From contig NZ_CP060418.1 of NCBI RefSeq assembly GCF_014298075.1, positions 4,154,001 to 4,218,000 on the forward strand: a stretch of DNA of 64,000 nt, in the 5' to 3' direction. The position numbers and the translations under genes were made by a program. Shown here one piece after another: positions 19,356 through 29,195 of this stretch; the first letter of the stretch is position 1, and the number at the start of each line of letters is the position of its first letter. Below the pieces are notes generated by a model. It had not been told where the DNA came from, ran no database searches, and worked only from the letters and a program-made list of their open reading frames with translations. Origin of the DNA: Enterobacter sp. JUb54. GTDB lineage: Bacteria > Pseudomonadota > Gammaproteobacteria > Enterobacterales > Enterobacteriaceae.

Positions 19356-20289
19356 TATCGCTGTCGCGGTTGAGCCAGGCCATATATTCCGTTACGCCTT
19401 CGGCAACGGTTTTAAACGGTTTGTCGTAGCCTGCTGCGCGCAGGTTGGTCATATCCGCCTGAGTAAACGCCTGATAGCGGCCTTTCAGCTTATCCGGGAA
19501 CGGGATGTACTCGATGCTGCCTTTCTGGTGATAGGCCAGCGTAGCGTCCGCCACCGCCTGGAAGGATTCTGCACGACCGGTACCCAGGTTGAAAATCCCG
19601 GAGACGCCGTTTTCCCAGAACCACAGGTTCACCGCAGCGACGTCACCCACGTAGACGAAATCGCGTTTGAAGCCATCGCTGCCTTCGAACAGTTTCGGGC
19701 TTTCGCCGTTGTTCAGCTGGGTGTTGAGGTGGAATGCCACGCTCGCCATGCTGCCTTTGTGGCCTTCACGCGGCCCGTAAACGTTGAAGTAACGGAAGCC
19801 GACGATCTGCGAGTCTGCTTCCGGCATGATCTGGCGGACGTACTCGTCAAACAGGAATTTGGAGTAGCCGTAGACGTTCAGTGGCTGCTCGTATTCGCGG
19901 GATTCGATAAAGTCGCTGGTGCGACCGCCGTAGGTCGCCGCCGAAGAGGCGTACAGGAACGGGATCTGGCGCTCCAGGCAGTAATGCAGAAGCTCTTTAG
20001 AGTACTGATAGTTGTTATCCATCATGTACTTGCCGTCCCACTCTGTGGTGGAAGAGCAGGCGCCTTCATGGAACACCGCTTCGATTTCGCCAAACTCTTC
20101 GCCGGCCATCACCTGGATCAGGAAGTCTTCTTTATCCATGTAATCCGCGATGTTCAGGTCAACCAGATTCACAAACTTGGTGCCGTCTTTCAGATTGTCT
20201 ACGACCAGAATGTCGGTAATGCCTTTGTCATTCAGGGCTTTAACGATGTTGCTGCCGATAAAGCCTGCGCCGCCGGTAACGATGATCAT
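19309..20289 (-). CDS. hldD: ADP-L-glycero-D-manno-heptose 6-epimerase HldD
   Basis: NADP-dependent short-chain dehydrogenase-type epimerase making ADP-L,D-heptose for WaaC/WaaF, 326 aa. Dinucleotide motif GGAGFIGSN at the N-terminus; catalytic YGYSK and the Ser in [11 protein letters not shown] start at MIIVTGGAG (20289); the longer frame lacks support. E. coli HldD ends after MAWLNRDA at 310 aa. Here an extra [17 protein letters not shown] follows, most of it encoded by an inserted ERIC element that also provides the stop. The tail is hydrophilic and lies outside the catalytic fold, so activity is probably kept. First gene of the leftward heptose operon, divergent from kbl. Confidence 0.95.
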   Translation of the reverse strand: MIIVTGGAGFIGSNIVKALNDKGITDILVVDNLKDGTKFVNLVDLNIADYMDKEDFLIQVMAGEEFGEIEAVFHEGACSSTTEWDGKYMMDNNYQYSKELLHYCLERQIPFLYASSAATYGGRTSDFIESREYEQPLNVYGYSKFLFDEYVRQIMPEADSQIVGFRYFNVYGPREGHKGSMASVAFHLNTQLNNGESPKLFEGSDGFKRDFVYVGDVAAVNLWFWENGVSGIFNLGTGRAESFQAVADATLAYHQKGSIEYIPFPDKLKGRYQAFTQADMTNLRAAGYDKPFKTVAEGVTEYMAWLNRDSDTNSQNHSSGNKAAAK

Positions 20290-20501
20290 AACTGTAACCT
20301 TTGAAGTGTGGCGTCCAGAGACAATCCGGACGCGAATATTCATATCATATCACCACATGGAGAAGGCTTCAGCCATTCGCCGAAAAGGGGGTGTTGAGCG
20401 TGATTAATGCTGCAAATAATTCATTAAGGCATGCATCATCTCGTATCAGCGTATAGCTTTGGGTAATATGTGCCAAATTTTGCCGAATCTGGAGAGTTGC
20501 A

Positions 20502-21695
20502 ATGCGTGGTGATTTTTACAAACAGTTAACCAATGACCTGGAGACCGCTCGTGCAGAGGGGTTGTTTAAAGAAGAACGCATTATCACATCGGCGCAGCAG
20601 GCGGATATCACCGTCGGCGGCAGCAACGTTATTAACTTCTGCGCCAATAACTACCTGGGTCTGGCGAACCACCCGGCACTGATCGCCGCGGCAAAAGACG
20701 GCATGGACAGCCACGGTTTCGGTATGGCTTCCGTGCGCTTCATCTGTGGGACTCAGGACAGCCACAAAGCGCTTGAGAAGAAGCTGGCTGAGTTCCTCGG
20801 TATGGAAGATGCGATTCTCTACTCCTCCTGCTTCGATGCCAACGGCGGCCTGTTTGAAACCCTGCTGGGGCCGGAAGATGCCATTATTTCTGATGCCCTT
20901 AACCACGCTTCAATCATCGACGGCGTACGTCTGTGCAAAGCGAAACGCTATCGCTATGCCAATAATGATATGCAGGAGCTGGAAGCACGTCTGAAAGAGG
21001 CCCGTGAAGCCGGCGTGCGTCACGTGCTGATTGCCACCGACGGCGTATTCTCAATGGATGGCGTCATTGCCAACCTGAAAGGCGTCTGCGACCTGGCGGA
21101 CCAGTACGATGCGCTGGTGATGGTCGATGACTCTCACGCCGTCGGCTTTGTCGGCGACAACGGTCGTGGCTCCCATGAATACTGCGACGTGATGGGCCGG
21201 GTGGACATCATCACCGGTACGCTCGGCAAAGCGCTGGGCGGCGCGTCTGGCGGCTACACTGCCGCACGCAAAGAGGTGGTTGAGTGGCTGCGCCAGCGCT
21301 CGCGCCCGTACCTGTTCTCCAACTCGCTGGCACCGGCGATCGTCGCCGCCTCCATCAAAGTGCTGGAGATGGTCGAGAGCGGCAGCGAGCTGCGCGACCG
21401 CCTGTGGTCCAACGCACGCCTGTTCCGCGAAAAAATGACCGCCGCGGGCTTTACCCTCGCCGGCGCCGACCACGCCATTATCCCGGTAATGCTGGGCGAA
21501 GCCGTGGTGGCGCAGAACTTTGCGCGCGAACTGCAAAAAGAAGGTATTTACGTCACCGGGTTCTTCTATCCGGTGGTACCAAAAGGCCAGGCGCGTATTC
21601 GCACCCAGATGTCGGCGGCGCATACCCCTGAACAAATTGAACGTGCGGTGGAAGCCTTTACCCGCATCGGCAAACAACTGGGCGTCATTGCCTGA
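20502..21695 (+). CDS. kbl: 2-amino-3-ketobutyrate coenzyme A ligase (Kbl)
   Basis: PLP enzyme of the alpha-oxoamine synthase family, 397 aa. With Tdh it degrades threonine: 2-amino-3-ketobutyrate + CoA gives glycine + acetyl-CoA. Visible features are [22 protein letters not shown], the PLP-binding VDDSHAVG and [14 protein letters not shown] with the Schiff-base Lys. GGAGAGTTGCA precedes the ATG. tdh follows after 9 nt, and the pair is divergent from hldD across a 212-nt gap that should contain both promoters. Confidence 0.98.
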   Translation: MRGDFYKQLTNDLETARAEGLFKEERIITSAQQADITVGGSNVINFCANNYLGLANHPALIAAAKDGMDSHGFGMASVRFICGTQDSHKALEKKLAEFLGMEDAILYSSCFDANGGLFETLLGPEDAIISDALNHASIIDGVRLCKAKRYRYANNDMQELEARLKEAREAGVRHVLIATDGVFSMDGVIANLKGVCDLADQYDALVMVDDSHAVGFVGDNGRGSHEYCDVMGRVDIITGTLGKALGGASGGYTAARKEVVEWLRQRSRPYLFSNSLAPAIVAASIKVLEMVESGSELRDRLWSNARLFREKMTAAGFTLAGADHAIIPVMLGEAVVAQNFARELQKEGIYVTGFFYPVVPKGQARIRTQMSAAHTPEQIERAVEAFTRIGKQLGVIA

Positions 21696-21704
21696 GGGTG
21701 TGAG

Positions 21705-22730
21705 ATGAAAGCGTTATCCAAACTGAAAGCGGAAGAAGGCATCTGGATGACCGACGTACCGGAACCGGAAGTCGGCCATAACGATCTGCTGATCAAAATC
21801 CGCAAGACCGCGATTTGCGGTACTGACGTACACATCTATAACTGGGACGAGTGGTCGCAAAAAACCATCCCGGTACCGATGGTGGTTGGGCATGAGTACG
21901 TCGGTGAGGTGGTGGGTATCGGTCAGGAAGTGCGTGGCTTTAAGATTGGCGACCGCGTTTCCGGTGAAGGGCATATTACCTGCGGCCACTGCCGTAACTG
22001 CCGTGCCGGGCGTACTCACCTGTGCCGCAATACTATCGGCGTGGGCGTCAACCGTCCGGGCTGCTTCGCGCAATACCTGGTGATCCCGGCCTTCAACGCC
22101 TTCAAAATTCCGGACAACATTTCTGACGATCTGGCGTCCATTTTTGACCCGTTTGGTAACGCCGTGCATACCGCGCTCTCCTTCGACCTGGTAGGTGAAG
22201 ACGTGCTGGTGTCCGGTGCGGGCCCGATCGGCATCATGGCGGCGGCGGTGGCTAAGCACGTAGGTGCTCGCAACGTCGTCATCACCGACGTCAACGAATA
22301 CCGCCTGGGCCTGGCGCGTAAGATGGGCGTGACCCGCGCGGTCAACGTCGCGCAGGAGAGCCTGACTGACGTGATGGCGGAACTGGGCATGACCGAAGGC
22401 TTCGACGTCGGGCTGGAAATGTCTGGCGCGCCGCCGGCCTTCCGCACCATGCTGGACACCATGAACCACGGCGGTCGCGTTGCGATGCTCGGTATTCCGC
22501 CGTCGGATATGTCGATCGACTGGACCAAGGTCATCTTTAAGGGGCTGTTAATCAAAGGGATTTATGGCCGCGAAATGTTTGAAACCTGGTACAAGATGGC
22601 GGCCCTGATCCAGTCTGGTCTGGATCTCTCGCCGATCATCACCCACCGTTTCGGCATCGATGAATTCCAGCAGGGCTTTGACGCGATGCGCTCCGGCCAG
22701 TCCGGCAAAGTGATTCTGAGCTGGGATTGA
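21705..22730 (+). CDS. tdh: L-threonine 3-dehydrogenase
   Basis: Zinc medium-chain dehydrogenase, 341 aa, oxidising L-threonine to 2-amino-3-ketobutyrate with NAD+, the substrate of Kbl. Catalytic zinc ligands lie in [12 protein letters not shown] (Cys38) and GHEYVGEVV (His63-Glu64). The structural zinc cluster [15 protein letters not shown] is intact, and the NAD site reads [15 protein letters not shown]. It is co-transcribed with kbl and ends in a clear terminator at 22783. Confidence 0.98.
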   Translation: MKALSKLKAEEGIWMTDVPEPEVGHNDLLIKIRKTAICGTDVHIYNWDEWSQKTIPVPMVVGHEYVGEVVGIGQEVRGFKIGDRVSGEGHITCGHCRNCRAGRTHLCRNTIGVGVNRPGCFAQYLVIPAFNAFKIPDNISDDLASIFDPFGNAVHTALSFDLVGEDVLVSGAGPIGIMAAAVAKHVGARNVVITDVNEYRLGLARKMGVTRAVNVAQESLTDVMAELGMTEGFDVGLEMSGAPPAFRTMLDTMNHGGRVAMLGIPPSDMSIDWTKVIFKGLLIKGIYGREMFETWYKMAALIQSGLDLSPIITHRFGIDEFQQGFDAMRSGQSGKVILSWD

Positions 22731-22744
22731 GCCATAACGACTGC

Positions 22745-22806
22745 CGCCCGGCGATGACCGGGCGTAACGTCGCGATCCACTGAGCGCCTGCGGGCGCTTT
22801 TTTTTA
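22745..22806 (+). terminator. Terminator region of kbl-tdh
   Basis: Two hairpins follow tdh: CGCCCGG / CCGGGCG (22745-22764), then AGCGCC / GGCGCT (22783-22798) followed by eight T residues. The second is a canonical intrinsic terminator. Confidence 0.9.
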
Positions 22807-22920
22807 TTTAGTTTTGGATAACATTTCAACGCGTCTTCATCGCAAACGCACTATTTCTAAATCGATTTTTAGCCTATTCGTTTATACAGTCGTTTAATCA
22901 CCGTTTAATTTTATAAAACC

Positions 22921-23718
22921 ATGTTTAAACTCTCTGTTTGCCTGCTGACCTGTAATTCTGCCCGCCTTCTACGGCAGGTTTTGCCCCCGCTGCTCGCCGT
23001 AGCGGATGAGTGTATTGTCGTCGATTCCGGCAGCAGCGATGCGACGCTGGATATCTGCCAGCAGTTCGGCCTAACGGTTCATCACCACCCCTATACCGCC
23101 CACGGCGATCAGATGAACTACGCCACGGCCCTGGCCAGCCATGACTGGGTGCTGTGCATGGATAGCGATGAAATTCTTGATAGCGACGTCGTCGCGGCGA
23201 TCCTGAAGCTGAAAGCTGGCGAGGCGCCCGATCCGGCCTGCGCGTGGCGTCTGCCGCGTTACTGGTATGTGCTTGGCGAGGCGGTCAGAACTATCTACCC
23301 CGTCTCCTCGCCGGATTACCCGGTCCGCTTGTTTAACCGTACCACCGCCGCCTTTAATGACCGCCCGGTCGACGATCAGGTGGTGGGCCACAGGCGCTCA
23401 CTCAAGCTGCCGGGCCACGTGCGCCACGATACGTTTTATTCGCTGCACGAAGTGTTTAATAAGCTGAATGGTTACACCACCCGACTGGTTAAAAACCAGA
23501 AGATCAGGCCGTCTTTATGCCGCGGGATCGTCAGCGCGATTGGCGCGTTTTTTAAGTGGTATCTGTTCAGCGGCGCGTGGCGTCAGGGGAAGGTTGGGGT
23601 GGTCACCGGGCTGTATGCGACCTTGTACAGTTTTCTGAAGTATTTTAAAGCCTGGTATGCCGGGGATGACAAACGGGAACCTGCCGTGGAGAAGCAGACA
23701 GATTCCCGCTCAACTTAG
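22921..23718 (+). CDS. WaaE-like GT2 glycosyltransferase
   Basis: 265-aa family 2 glycosyltransferase, similar in length and layout to WaaE at 6742-7512. It shows LSVCLLTCNSARLL, IVVDSGSSDATLD, the DxD-type CMDSDEILDSD (80-90), then YPVRLFNR and a late hydrophobic region. E. coli has a GT2 gene (yibD/waaH, GlcA transferase) at the same tdh-yibQ interval, but that protein is longer; this one is closer to the LgtF/WaaE type. The ATG follows an AT-rich leader without a good Shine-Dalgarno, so expression may be low or conditional. Its stop TAG lies in the left arm of the inverted-repeat element at 23715. The acceptor is unknown; LPS is plausible. Confidence 0.75.
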   Translation: MFKLSVCLLTCNSARLLRQVLPPLLAVADECIVVDSGSSDATLDICQQFGLTVHHHPYTAHGDQMNYATALASHDWVLCMDSDEILDSDVVAAILKLKAGEAPDPACAWRLPRYWYVLGEAVRTIYPVSSPDYPVRLFNRTTAAFNDRPVDDQVVGHRRSLKLPGHVRHDTFYSLHEVFNKLNGYTTRLVKNQKIRPSLCRGIVSAIGAFFKWYLFSGAWRQGKVGVVTGLYATLYSFLKYFKAWYAGDDKREPAVEKQTDSRST

Positions 23719-23865
23719 AGCCTGGCCCATTAGGCTATTTTATTTGCCATTTTGGCCCTGGGCAGTGCTCACCATCCTCACGTACTGCGTGTACGCTCCG
23801 GTGGTTCCGCGCTGTCCGTGGCCAGGCTGGCCGCATCAATCTACGCCTACCGGGACAGGCTCTTA
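23715..23865. mobile_element. 151-bp MITE-like inverted-repeat element
   Basis: The ends are 20-bp imperfect inverted repeats: TTAGAGCCTGGCCCATTAGG on the left and, on the complementary strand of the right end, TAAGAGCCTGTCCCGGTAGG (16 of 20 identical). TTA flanks GAGCC at both ends, compatible with a 3-bp target duplication. The interior is itself an imperfect palindrome centred on CACGTACTGCGTGTACGC. There is no coding capacity of its own. It sits between two convergent genes whose stop codons both fall in the terminal repeats. A partial copy of the end sequence occurs at 42674-42691. Confidence 0.6.
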
Positions 23866-24804
23866 GTTATTGGGGTTATCCCAGCCCTGCCATTTCAGCT
23901 GGTAGTACTGCACCAGGGTGCTCTGGCTGATGCTTTCGCTCAGGATAGTGAAGAAACGACTGGCGGAAACCGGCTCAGGCGGATGCTTCGGCTTGCAGAA
24001 TTTCACGCCGCGGAACGGGTTGCGCGGCTGAGTGTTCTGCGCTGGCGGCTGGCCTTTGTCTGGCGTTGAGGTATCGACCTGAGGCTCGTTCAGCAGGCTG
24101 CTGGGGCGAACGAGGGTGATATCCGGCGGCAGGTTATAGACCATCTGCTGCAGCACGCGCACCGTGGTGGGGTGCGGGTGACCGATGGCGATGGCGGAAC
24201 CGTTACGGCGTGCCAGAGCGATCGCCCGATTAAACTGGACGCGAATATCGGCCTCATTTTGCGTGTCATCCAGAAACACCTTGCGCTTGATAACCTTGAC
24301 CCCGGTCCCCTGCGCGGCGCGCATGGCCTGGGTATTCCCGATGGTGACGCTATCGAGGAAGTAGAGGTTGTAGCGCTCCAGCGCCTGCATCACCTTTTGC
24401 ATGCCGAACAGGCTGGAGGTCATCGCGCTGCCCATATGGTTGTTCAGGCCAACGGCGTAGGGCACCTTGCCATAGGCGTCGCGGATGATACGTTCGATCT
24501 CACTGCTGCTCATATCAGGGCGCAGGGTATCTTTTTCCAGCGGCTGTTTGCTGATTGGCGCCATCGGCAGGTGGATCAGTACTTCGTGACCGAGATTGTG
24601 CGCCCGGGTCGCCATTTCATGCGCATGGGGCGCGTTCGGTAAAACGGCGATGGAAATGGTCGCTGGCAGCGCCAGCACCTGGCTTTCCGTCTGGGGACGG
24701 TAGCCAAAGTCGTCGATAACAATGGAGAGTTTGCCGGCAAATGCGGGCGATGCCATAGCCAGCGAACCGGCTACCGCGAATGCAATTCTGCGAAATTGAA
24801 GCAA
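23863..24804 (-). CDS. yibQ: YibQ, divergent polysaccharide deacetylase family protein
   Basis: 313-aa exported protein. Signal peptide MLQFRRIAFAVAGSLAMASPAFA, then a NodB-like domain beginning KLSIVIDDFGYRP, with NNHMGSAMTS and GHPHPTTV. The family is annotated as divergent polysaccharide deacetylase and no substrate is established to my knowledge. It begins 3 nt after envC ends, suggesting an envelope role coupled to EnvC-driven amidase activation. The C-terminus (WQGWDNPNN) ends at a TAA supplied by the right arm of the repeat element at 23715-23865, so the native C-terminus may have been altered. Confidence 0.92.
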   Translation of the reverse strand: MLQFRRIAFAVAGSLAMASPAFAGKLSIVIDDFGYRPQTESQVLALPATISIAVLPNAPHAHEMATRAHNLGHEVLIHLPMAPISKQPLEKDTLRPDMSSSEIERIIRDAYGKVPYAVGLNNHMGSAMTSSLFGMQKVMQALERYNLYFLDSVTIGNTQAMRAAQGTGVKVIKRKVFLDDTQNEADIRVQFNRAIALARRNGSAIAIGHPHPTTVRVLQQMVYNLPPDITLVRPSSLLNEPQVDTSTPDKGQPPAQNTQPRNPFRGVKFCKPKHPPEPVSASRFFTILSESISQSTLVQYYQLKWQGWDNPNN

Positions 24805-24807
24805 AAC

Positions 24808-26079
24808 TTATCTTCCCAACCACGGCTGTGGATTGACCGCCTGACCCTGGCGACGAATTTCGAAATAGAGCGACGGGCGGCCCTGACCGCCGCTGCTGCC
24901 TACGAGAGCAATCGGCTGGCCCGCCCGGACCTGAGTGCCGACGCTGACCAGCGCGCTTTGGTTATAGCCGTAAAGGCTCATGTCACCTTTACCGTGTTCG
25001 ACCACGACTACCAGGCCGTAGCCCTGCAGCCAGTCGGCGAGAATGACCCGGCCATCGGCAATTGCCTTGACCTCGGTACCTTCAGACGCAGCGATAACCA
25101 TCCCTTTCCAACGTAGTTCACCTTGCAGCTGTTCGCCATAACGATGAAGCAACGTTCCGCGAACCGGCCAGTAGGCCTGACCGCGCGGCGAGCCCAGACC
25201 GCCGGTACGGGACATCAGCGAACGCTCGCTTTCCGTTGGTTTGTAGGTGGTGCCTTTACGGGACGCATCCTGCTGGCGATCGCGCACGGCCTGCGCATCG
25301 CGGGCTTCTCGATCGGCACGGGCCTTCGCCGCGGCTTCCGCCTGAGCGATGCGACCACGCAGGCGCGATTCGTTGGCCCGCATTTCGCCAAGCTGCTGCT
25401 GGCCTTTCTGAATGGAGGATTCAAGGCCTGAAAGGGTTTTCTTACGTTCGTTGCGCGCTTGTTCCAGCTTCGCCTGCTGTGCCCGCTGTTCGTAAACCAG
25501 CGTCTGCTGCTGGCTCTGTTTCTCTTCCAGCTCGGCCTTTTGGGCGGCGACCTCTTCGCGGGTCTGCTTCAGCTGGAGGATGGTTTCCTGGCGAGCCTGG
25601 TTCAGGTAACCGTAATAGACCTGCATGCGCTGGTTACGCTGCCCCTCTTCACCGCTGAGGATCATCTGCACCCCGGTATGCGGCCCCTGACGGAACGCGG
25701 CATCGAGCTGAGCGGAGAGGTTGCGCTCCTGGGAGGCGCGCTGGCGCTCGAGCTTCGCGATAGACGCGTTCATCTCGTTAATCTGCTTATTCAGCTGATT
25801 AAGGGTGTCCTGGGTTTCACGGAGTTTACGGGCCGCGGCGGAAATGGCTTCTTCCTGGGCCTTGAGCTGGGCGAGCAGGGAAGCGCGCTGCTGTTGCTGC
25901 TGCTTGATCGCCTGCTGTTTCGCGGCGATGTCAGCCTGAATGGATTTTAGCTGGTCACGATCGTCCGCCTGAGCGGGTGCGGCGCACAGCAATACGCCAG
26001 CGCTGAGTGCGCTGGCGTAAAGGACGGATCGAACAGCCGTTGCGATCCATGTGTTTGAATAAGTCGCCTTTCCCCTCAT
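24808..26079 (-). CDS. envC: Murein hydrolase activator EnvC
   Basis: Periplasmic division protein, 423 aa, recruited by FtsEX to activate amidases AmiA and AmiB for septal peptidoglycan splitting. An N-terminal signal ends near APAQA, followed by a long Gln/Lys-rich coiled coil (about 40-280) and a C-terminal LytM-like domain (LRWKGMVIAASEGTEVKAIADGRV). The LytM zinc ligands are incomplete, as expected for a non-catalytic activator. It lies 9 nt downstream of gpmI and 3 nt upstream of yibQ. Confidence 0.96.
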   Translation of the reverse strand: MRGKATYSNTWIATAVRSVLYASALSAGVLLCAAPAQADDRDQLKSIQADIAAKQQAIKQQQQQRASLLAQLKAQEEAISAAARKLRETQDTLNQLNKQINEMNASIAKLERQRASQERNLSAQLDAAFRQGPHTGVQMILSGEEGQRNQRMQVYYGYLNQARQETILQLKQTREEVAAQKAELEEKQSQQQTLVYEQRAQQAKLEQARNERKKTLSGLESSIQKGQQQLGEMRANESRLRGRIAQAEAAAKARADREARDAQAVRDRQQDASRKGTTYKPTESERSLMSRTGGLGSPRGQAYWPVRGTLLHRYGEQLQGELRWKGMVIAASEGTEVKAIADGRVILADWLQGYGLVVVVEHGKGDMSLYGYNQSALVSVGTQVRAGQPIALVGSSGGQGRPSLYFEIRRQGQAVNPQPWLGR

Positions 26080-26088
26080 GGGGAAGGA

Positions 26089-27633
26089 TTATTCCACGAT
26101 GAACAGCGGCTTGCCAGTCATCTCTTGCGGGATTTCCATTCCCATGAGCGACAACATGGTTGGCGCGATATCGGAAAGCTTGCCACCTTCAGCCACTTTG
26201 ACGTTTTTATCGCCAACGTAGATCAGCGGAACCGGCAGGTTGGTGTGAGCGGTATGGGCCTGGCCGGTTGCCGGATCGCGCATCTGTTCTGCGTTACCAT
26301 GATCGGCGGTAATCAGCAGCTGGCCGCCGACGGATTCTACCGCTTTGGTGACCTGCTCGATGCAGTTATCCAGGGTTTCAACGGCTTTAATCGCCGCTTC
26401 CATCACCCCGGTATGACCGACCATATCGCCGTTCGGGTAGTTACAGATGATGGTGTCATACTGACCGCCTTTGATGGCGCCAACCAGTTTTTCGGTCAGC
26501 TCGGCAGAGCTCATTTCCGGTTGCAGATCGTAGGTCGCCACTTTCGGGGAGTTGATCAGAATGCGCTCTTCGCCCTGGAACGGCTCTTCGACACCGCCGT
26601 TGAAGAAGAAGGTCACATGAGCATATTTTTCCGTTTCGGAGATACGCAGCTGGGTTTTGTCGTTCTTCGCCATCCACTCGCCGAAGGTGTTGGCCAGTGA
26701 AGCAGGCGGATAGGCGCAGGCGACTTTGATGTCGGCGGCGTATTCGGTCAGCATCACGAAGTCGAGTTTGACGGTTTTCTTACGGGCGAAGCCGTCGAAA
26801 TCGGCGTTCACGAAGGCGCGGGTGATTTCACGCGCACGGTCGGCACGGAAGTTCATGAAGATCAGCGCATCGCCATCTTCCATGGCGGCATCGGCCTGGC
26901 CTTCAGCACGGATCACGGTCGCTTTAACGAATTCGTCATTTTCATCACGGGCGTAAGCGGCCTGCAGACCGGCGACTGCGCTGTCTGCCTGGAACTCGCC
27001 TTTCGCCAGGGTCATCAGGTCATACGCCTGTTCAACGCGATCCCAACGGTTGTCACGGTCCATCGCGTAGTAGCGACCAATGATAGAAGCCACACGGCCT
27101 TTGCCCAGGGCCGCAAATTTTTCTTCAAATTTGGCCAGGGAGTTTTCAGCGCTGCGCGGCGGGGTATCGCGGCCATCAAGGAAAGCGTGCAGGTAGATTT
27201 TTTCTGCACCGCGCTCTGCGGCCAGTTCTACCATCGCCATAATGTGGTCTTCGTGGCTGTGAACGCCGCCAGCAGACATCAGGCCCATGATGTGCACCGC
27301 TTTACCGGCAGCAACGGCTTTATCGACCGCGGCGGTCAGCACCGGGTTAGCAAAGAAGGTGCGTTCTTTAATTTCGACATCGAGACGGGTCAGATCCTGA
27401 TACACGATACGACCGGCGCCGAGGTTAACGTGACCCACTTCAGAGTTACCCATCTGGCGGTCCGGCAGACCGACTTCCAGACCAGAAGCGTCAATCAGCG
27501 TATGGGGACGTTTGGCCCACAATGCGTCCATGACGGGGGTTTTCGCGCTATAAATCGCGTTATCCTGCTGGTCTTCACGATAGCCATAGCCATCAAGAAT
27601 GACCAGTACCATTGGCTTTTTAGAATTCGACAT
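26089..27633 (-). CDS. gpmI: 2,3-bisphosphoglycerate-independent phosphoglycerate mutase
   Basis: Manganese-dependent glycolytic enzyme, 514 aa, interconverting 3- and 2-phosphoglycerate. Metal and phosphoserine motifs are present: [28 protein letters not shown] (active Ser), [12 protein letters not shown] and [14 protein letters not shown] start at [11 protein letters not shown] (27633), as in E. coli, and not at the longer frame. First gene of leftward gpmI-envC-yibQ, divergent from yibN. Confidence 0.97.
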   Translation of the reverse strand: MSNSKKPMVLVILDGYGYREDQQDNAIYSAKTPVMDALWAKRPHTLIDASGLEVGLPDRQMGNSEVGHVNLGAGRIVYQDLTRLDVEIKERTFFANPVLTAAVDKAVAAGKAVHIMGLMSAGGVHSHEDHIMAMVELAAERGAEKIYLHAFLDGRDTPPRSAENSLAKFEEKFAALGKGRVASIIGRYYAMDRDNRWDRVEQAYDLMTLAKGEFQADSAVAGLQAAYARDENDEFVKATVIRAEGQADAAMEDGDALIFMNFRADRAREITRAFVNADFDGFARKKTVKLDFVMLTEYAADIKVACAYPPASLANTFGEWMAKNDKTQLRISETEKYAHVTFFFNGGVEEPFQGEERILINSPKVATYDLQPEMSSAELTEKLVGAIKGGQYDTIICNYPNGDMVGHTGVMEAAIKAVETLDNCIEQVTKAVESVGGQLLITADHGNAEQMRDPATGQAHTAHTNLPVPLIYVGDKNVKVAEGGKLSDIAPTMLSLMGMEIPQEMTGKPLFIVE

Positions 27634-27878
27634 TGCGACAACCTCATGCTCAAAGACAGAAAATTTGCGTAATTTTACTACAGCTGAATCGATCAAAGCA
27701 CCGTAAAAGATCAAAGAAAGAGAGCGGCAATCGTCAACGAAAGTCACGCGGCGATTATTTTTTCGTGACGGACCGCAGAAAATGCATTACATCGCGCTCA
27801 CTGGCTGTATTTGCCGCAATGCACAGGTATACTCCTTCCCTGGTTTTTTTATCACTTAGTCGGGAGTTGTAACCCCCC

Positions 27879-28310
27879 ATGCAAGAAATTATGCAATTCG
27901 TCGGCCGTCATCCCGTCCTGAGCATCGCGTGGATCGCGCTGCTGGTGGCGGTGCTGTTCACCACCTTTAAAGGGCTGATGTCGAAAGTTAAAGTCATTAC
28001 CCGTGGTGAAGCGACGCGCCTAATCAACAAAGAAGATGCCGTTGTCGTCGACCTGCGTCAGCGTGACGATTTCCGTAAAGGCCATATTGCTGGCTCCATC
28101 AACCTGCTGCCGAGCGATATCAAGGCAAATAACGTGGGTGAGTTGGAAAAGCACAAAGCACAACCCATTATAGTGGTAGACGGTTCCGGTATGCAGGCTC
28201 AAGATCCAGCCAGCTCGCTGAATAAAGCCGGATTCGAGAAAGTCTTTGTACTGAAAGAAGGCATCGCTGGCTGGAGCGGCGAGAACCTTCCGCTGGTACG
28301 CGGCAAATAA
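27879..28310 (+). CDS. yibN: Rhodanese-fold membrane protein YibN without a cysteine
   Basis: 143-aa protein with one N-terminal membrane segment ([18 protein letters not shown]) and a rhodanese domain in the cytoplasm ([24 protein letters not shown]). The catalytic loop reads [12 protein letters not shown], and the whole protein contains no cysteine, so sulfurtransferase activity is impossible; a binding or scaffolding role is more likely. GGGAG precedes the ATG. It heads the run yibN-grxC-secB-gpsA-cysE, divergent from gpmI. Confidence 0.94.
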   Translation: MQEIMQFVGRHPVLSIAWIALLVAVLFTTFKGLMSKVKVITRGEATRLINKEDAVVVDLRQRDDFRKGHIAGSINLLPSDIKANNVGELEKHKAQPIIVVDGSGMQAQDPASSLNKAGFEKVFVLKEGIAGWSGENLPLVRGK

Positions 28311-28417
28311 TTTACCCCGCGTCTTTATGGCGTGACCGGGTCCCCCATTGCGCTGAACCGCCGGGGGGCGCCTTGTCTGCGGCGTAAAATCCTCAGGGTA
28401 AAAACAGGAGTGAAGTC

Positions 28418-28669
28418 ATGGCCAATATTGATATCTATACCAAAGCGACCTGTCCGTTCTGCGTGCGTGCTAAAGCGCTGCTGAACAGCAAAGGCGTAAC
28501 CTTCAATGAACTGCCGATCGATGGCAATGCCGCAAAGCGTGAAGAGATGATCCAGCGCAGCGGTCGGACGACGGTTCCGCAGATTTTTATTGATGAACAG
28601 CACATTGGCGGCTGTGACGACTTGTATGCGCTTGATTCACGTGGTGGACTTGATCCCCTGCTGCGCTAA
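28418..28669 (+). CDS. grxC: Glutaredoxin 3
   Basis: 83-aa dithiol glutaredoxin using glutathione to reduce disulfides in the cytoplasm. Active site C12-P-F-C15 in KATCPFCVRAK; the cis-Pro segment TVPQIFID and GGCDDLYALD are conserved. ACAGGAG precedes the ATG. It lies between yibN and secB, as in E. coli. Confidence 0.98.
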   Translation: MANIDIYTKATCPFCVRAKALLNSKGVTFNELPIDGNAAKREEMIQRSGRTTVPQIFIDEQHIGGCDDLYALDSRGGLDPLLR

Positions 28670-28727
28670 TTTTGCGTCCATCCACCTCGGATAGACGTAT
28701 TTAAGGACAACACGAAAGGGTTTTACT

Positions 28728-29195
28728 ATGTCAGAACAAAACAGCACCGAAATGACGTTCCAGATCCAACGTATTTATACCAAGGATATCTCCTTTGAAG
28801 CGCCGAACGCGCCGCAAGTTTTCCAGAAAGACTGGCAGCCAGAGGTTAAACTTGATCTGGATACCGCTTCCAGCCAGCTGGCTGAAGGCGTTTATGAAGT
28901 GGTGCTGCGTGTGACCGTAACCGCCTCGCTGGGCGAAGAAACTGCATTCCTGTGCGAAGTACAGCAGGGCGGTATTTTCTCCATCGAAGGCATTGACGGC
29001 AACCAGATGGCACATTGCCTCGGTGCATACTGCCCGAACATCCTGTTCCCGTATGCGCGTGAGTGCATCACCAGCCTGGTTTCTCGCGGTACCTTCCCGC
29101 AACTGAACCTTGCGCCAGTGAACTTTGATGCGCTGTTTATGAACTATCTGCAGCAGCAGGCTGGCGAAGGTGCCGAACAACATCAGGATGCCTGA
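28728..29195 (+). CDS. secB: Protein-export chaperone SecB
   Basis: 155-aa tetrameric cytosolic chaperone that keeps preproteins unfolded and delivers them to SecA. Conserved blocks include [40 protein letters not shown] and [11 protein letters not shown]. Its TGA overlaps the gpsA ATG (TGATG), coupling secB to gpsA as in E. coli. Confidence 0.98.
   Translation: MSEQNSTEMTFQIQRIYTKDISFEAPNAPQVFQKDWQPEVKLDLDTASSQLAEGVYEVVLRVTVTASLGEETAFLCEVQQGGIFSIEGIDGNQMAHCLGAYCPNILFPYARECITSLVSRGTFPQLNLAPVNFDALFMNYLQQQAGEGAEQHQDA

Noticed and set aside
23657-24069. Two overlapping ORFs across the 23715 repeat
   Set aside because: They run through the repeat and into the antisense of yibQ, with no family resemblance.
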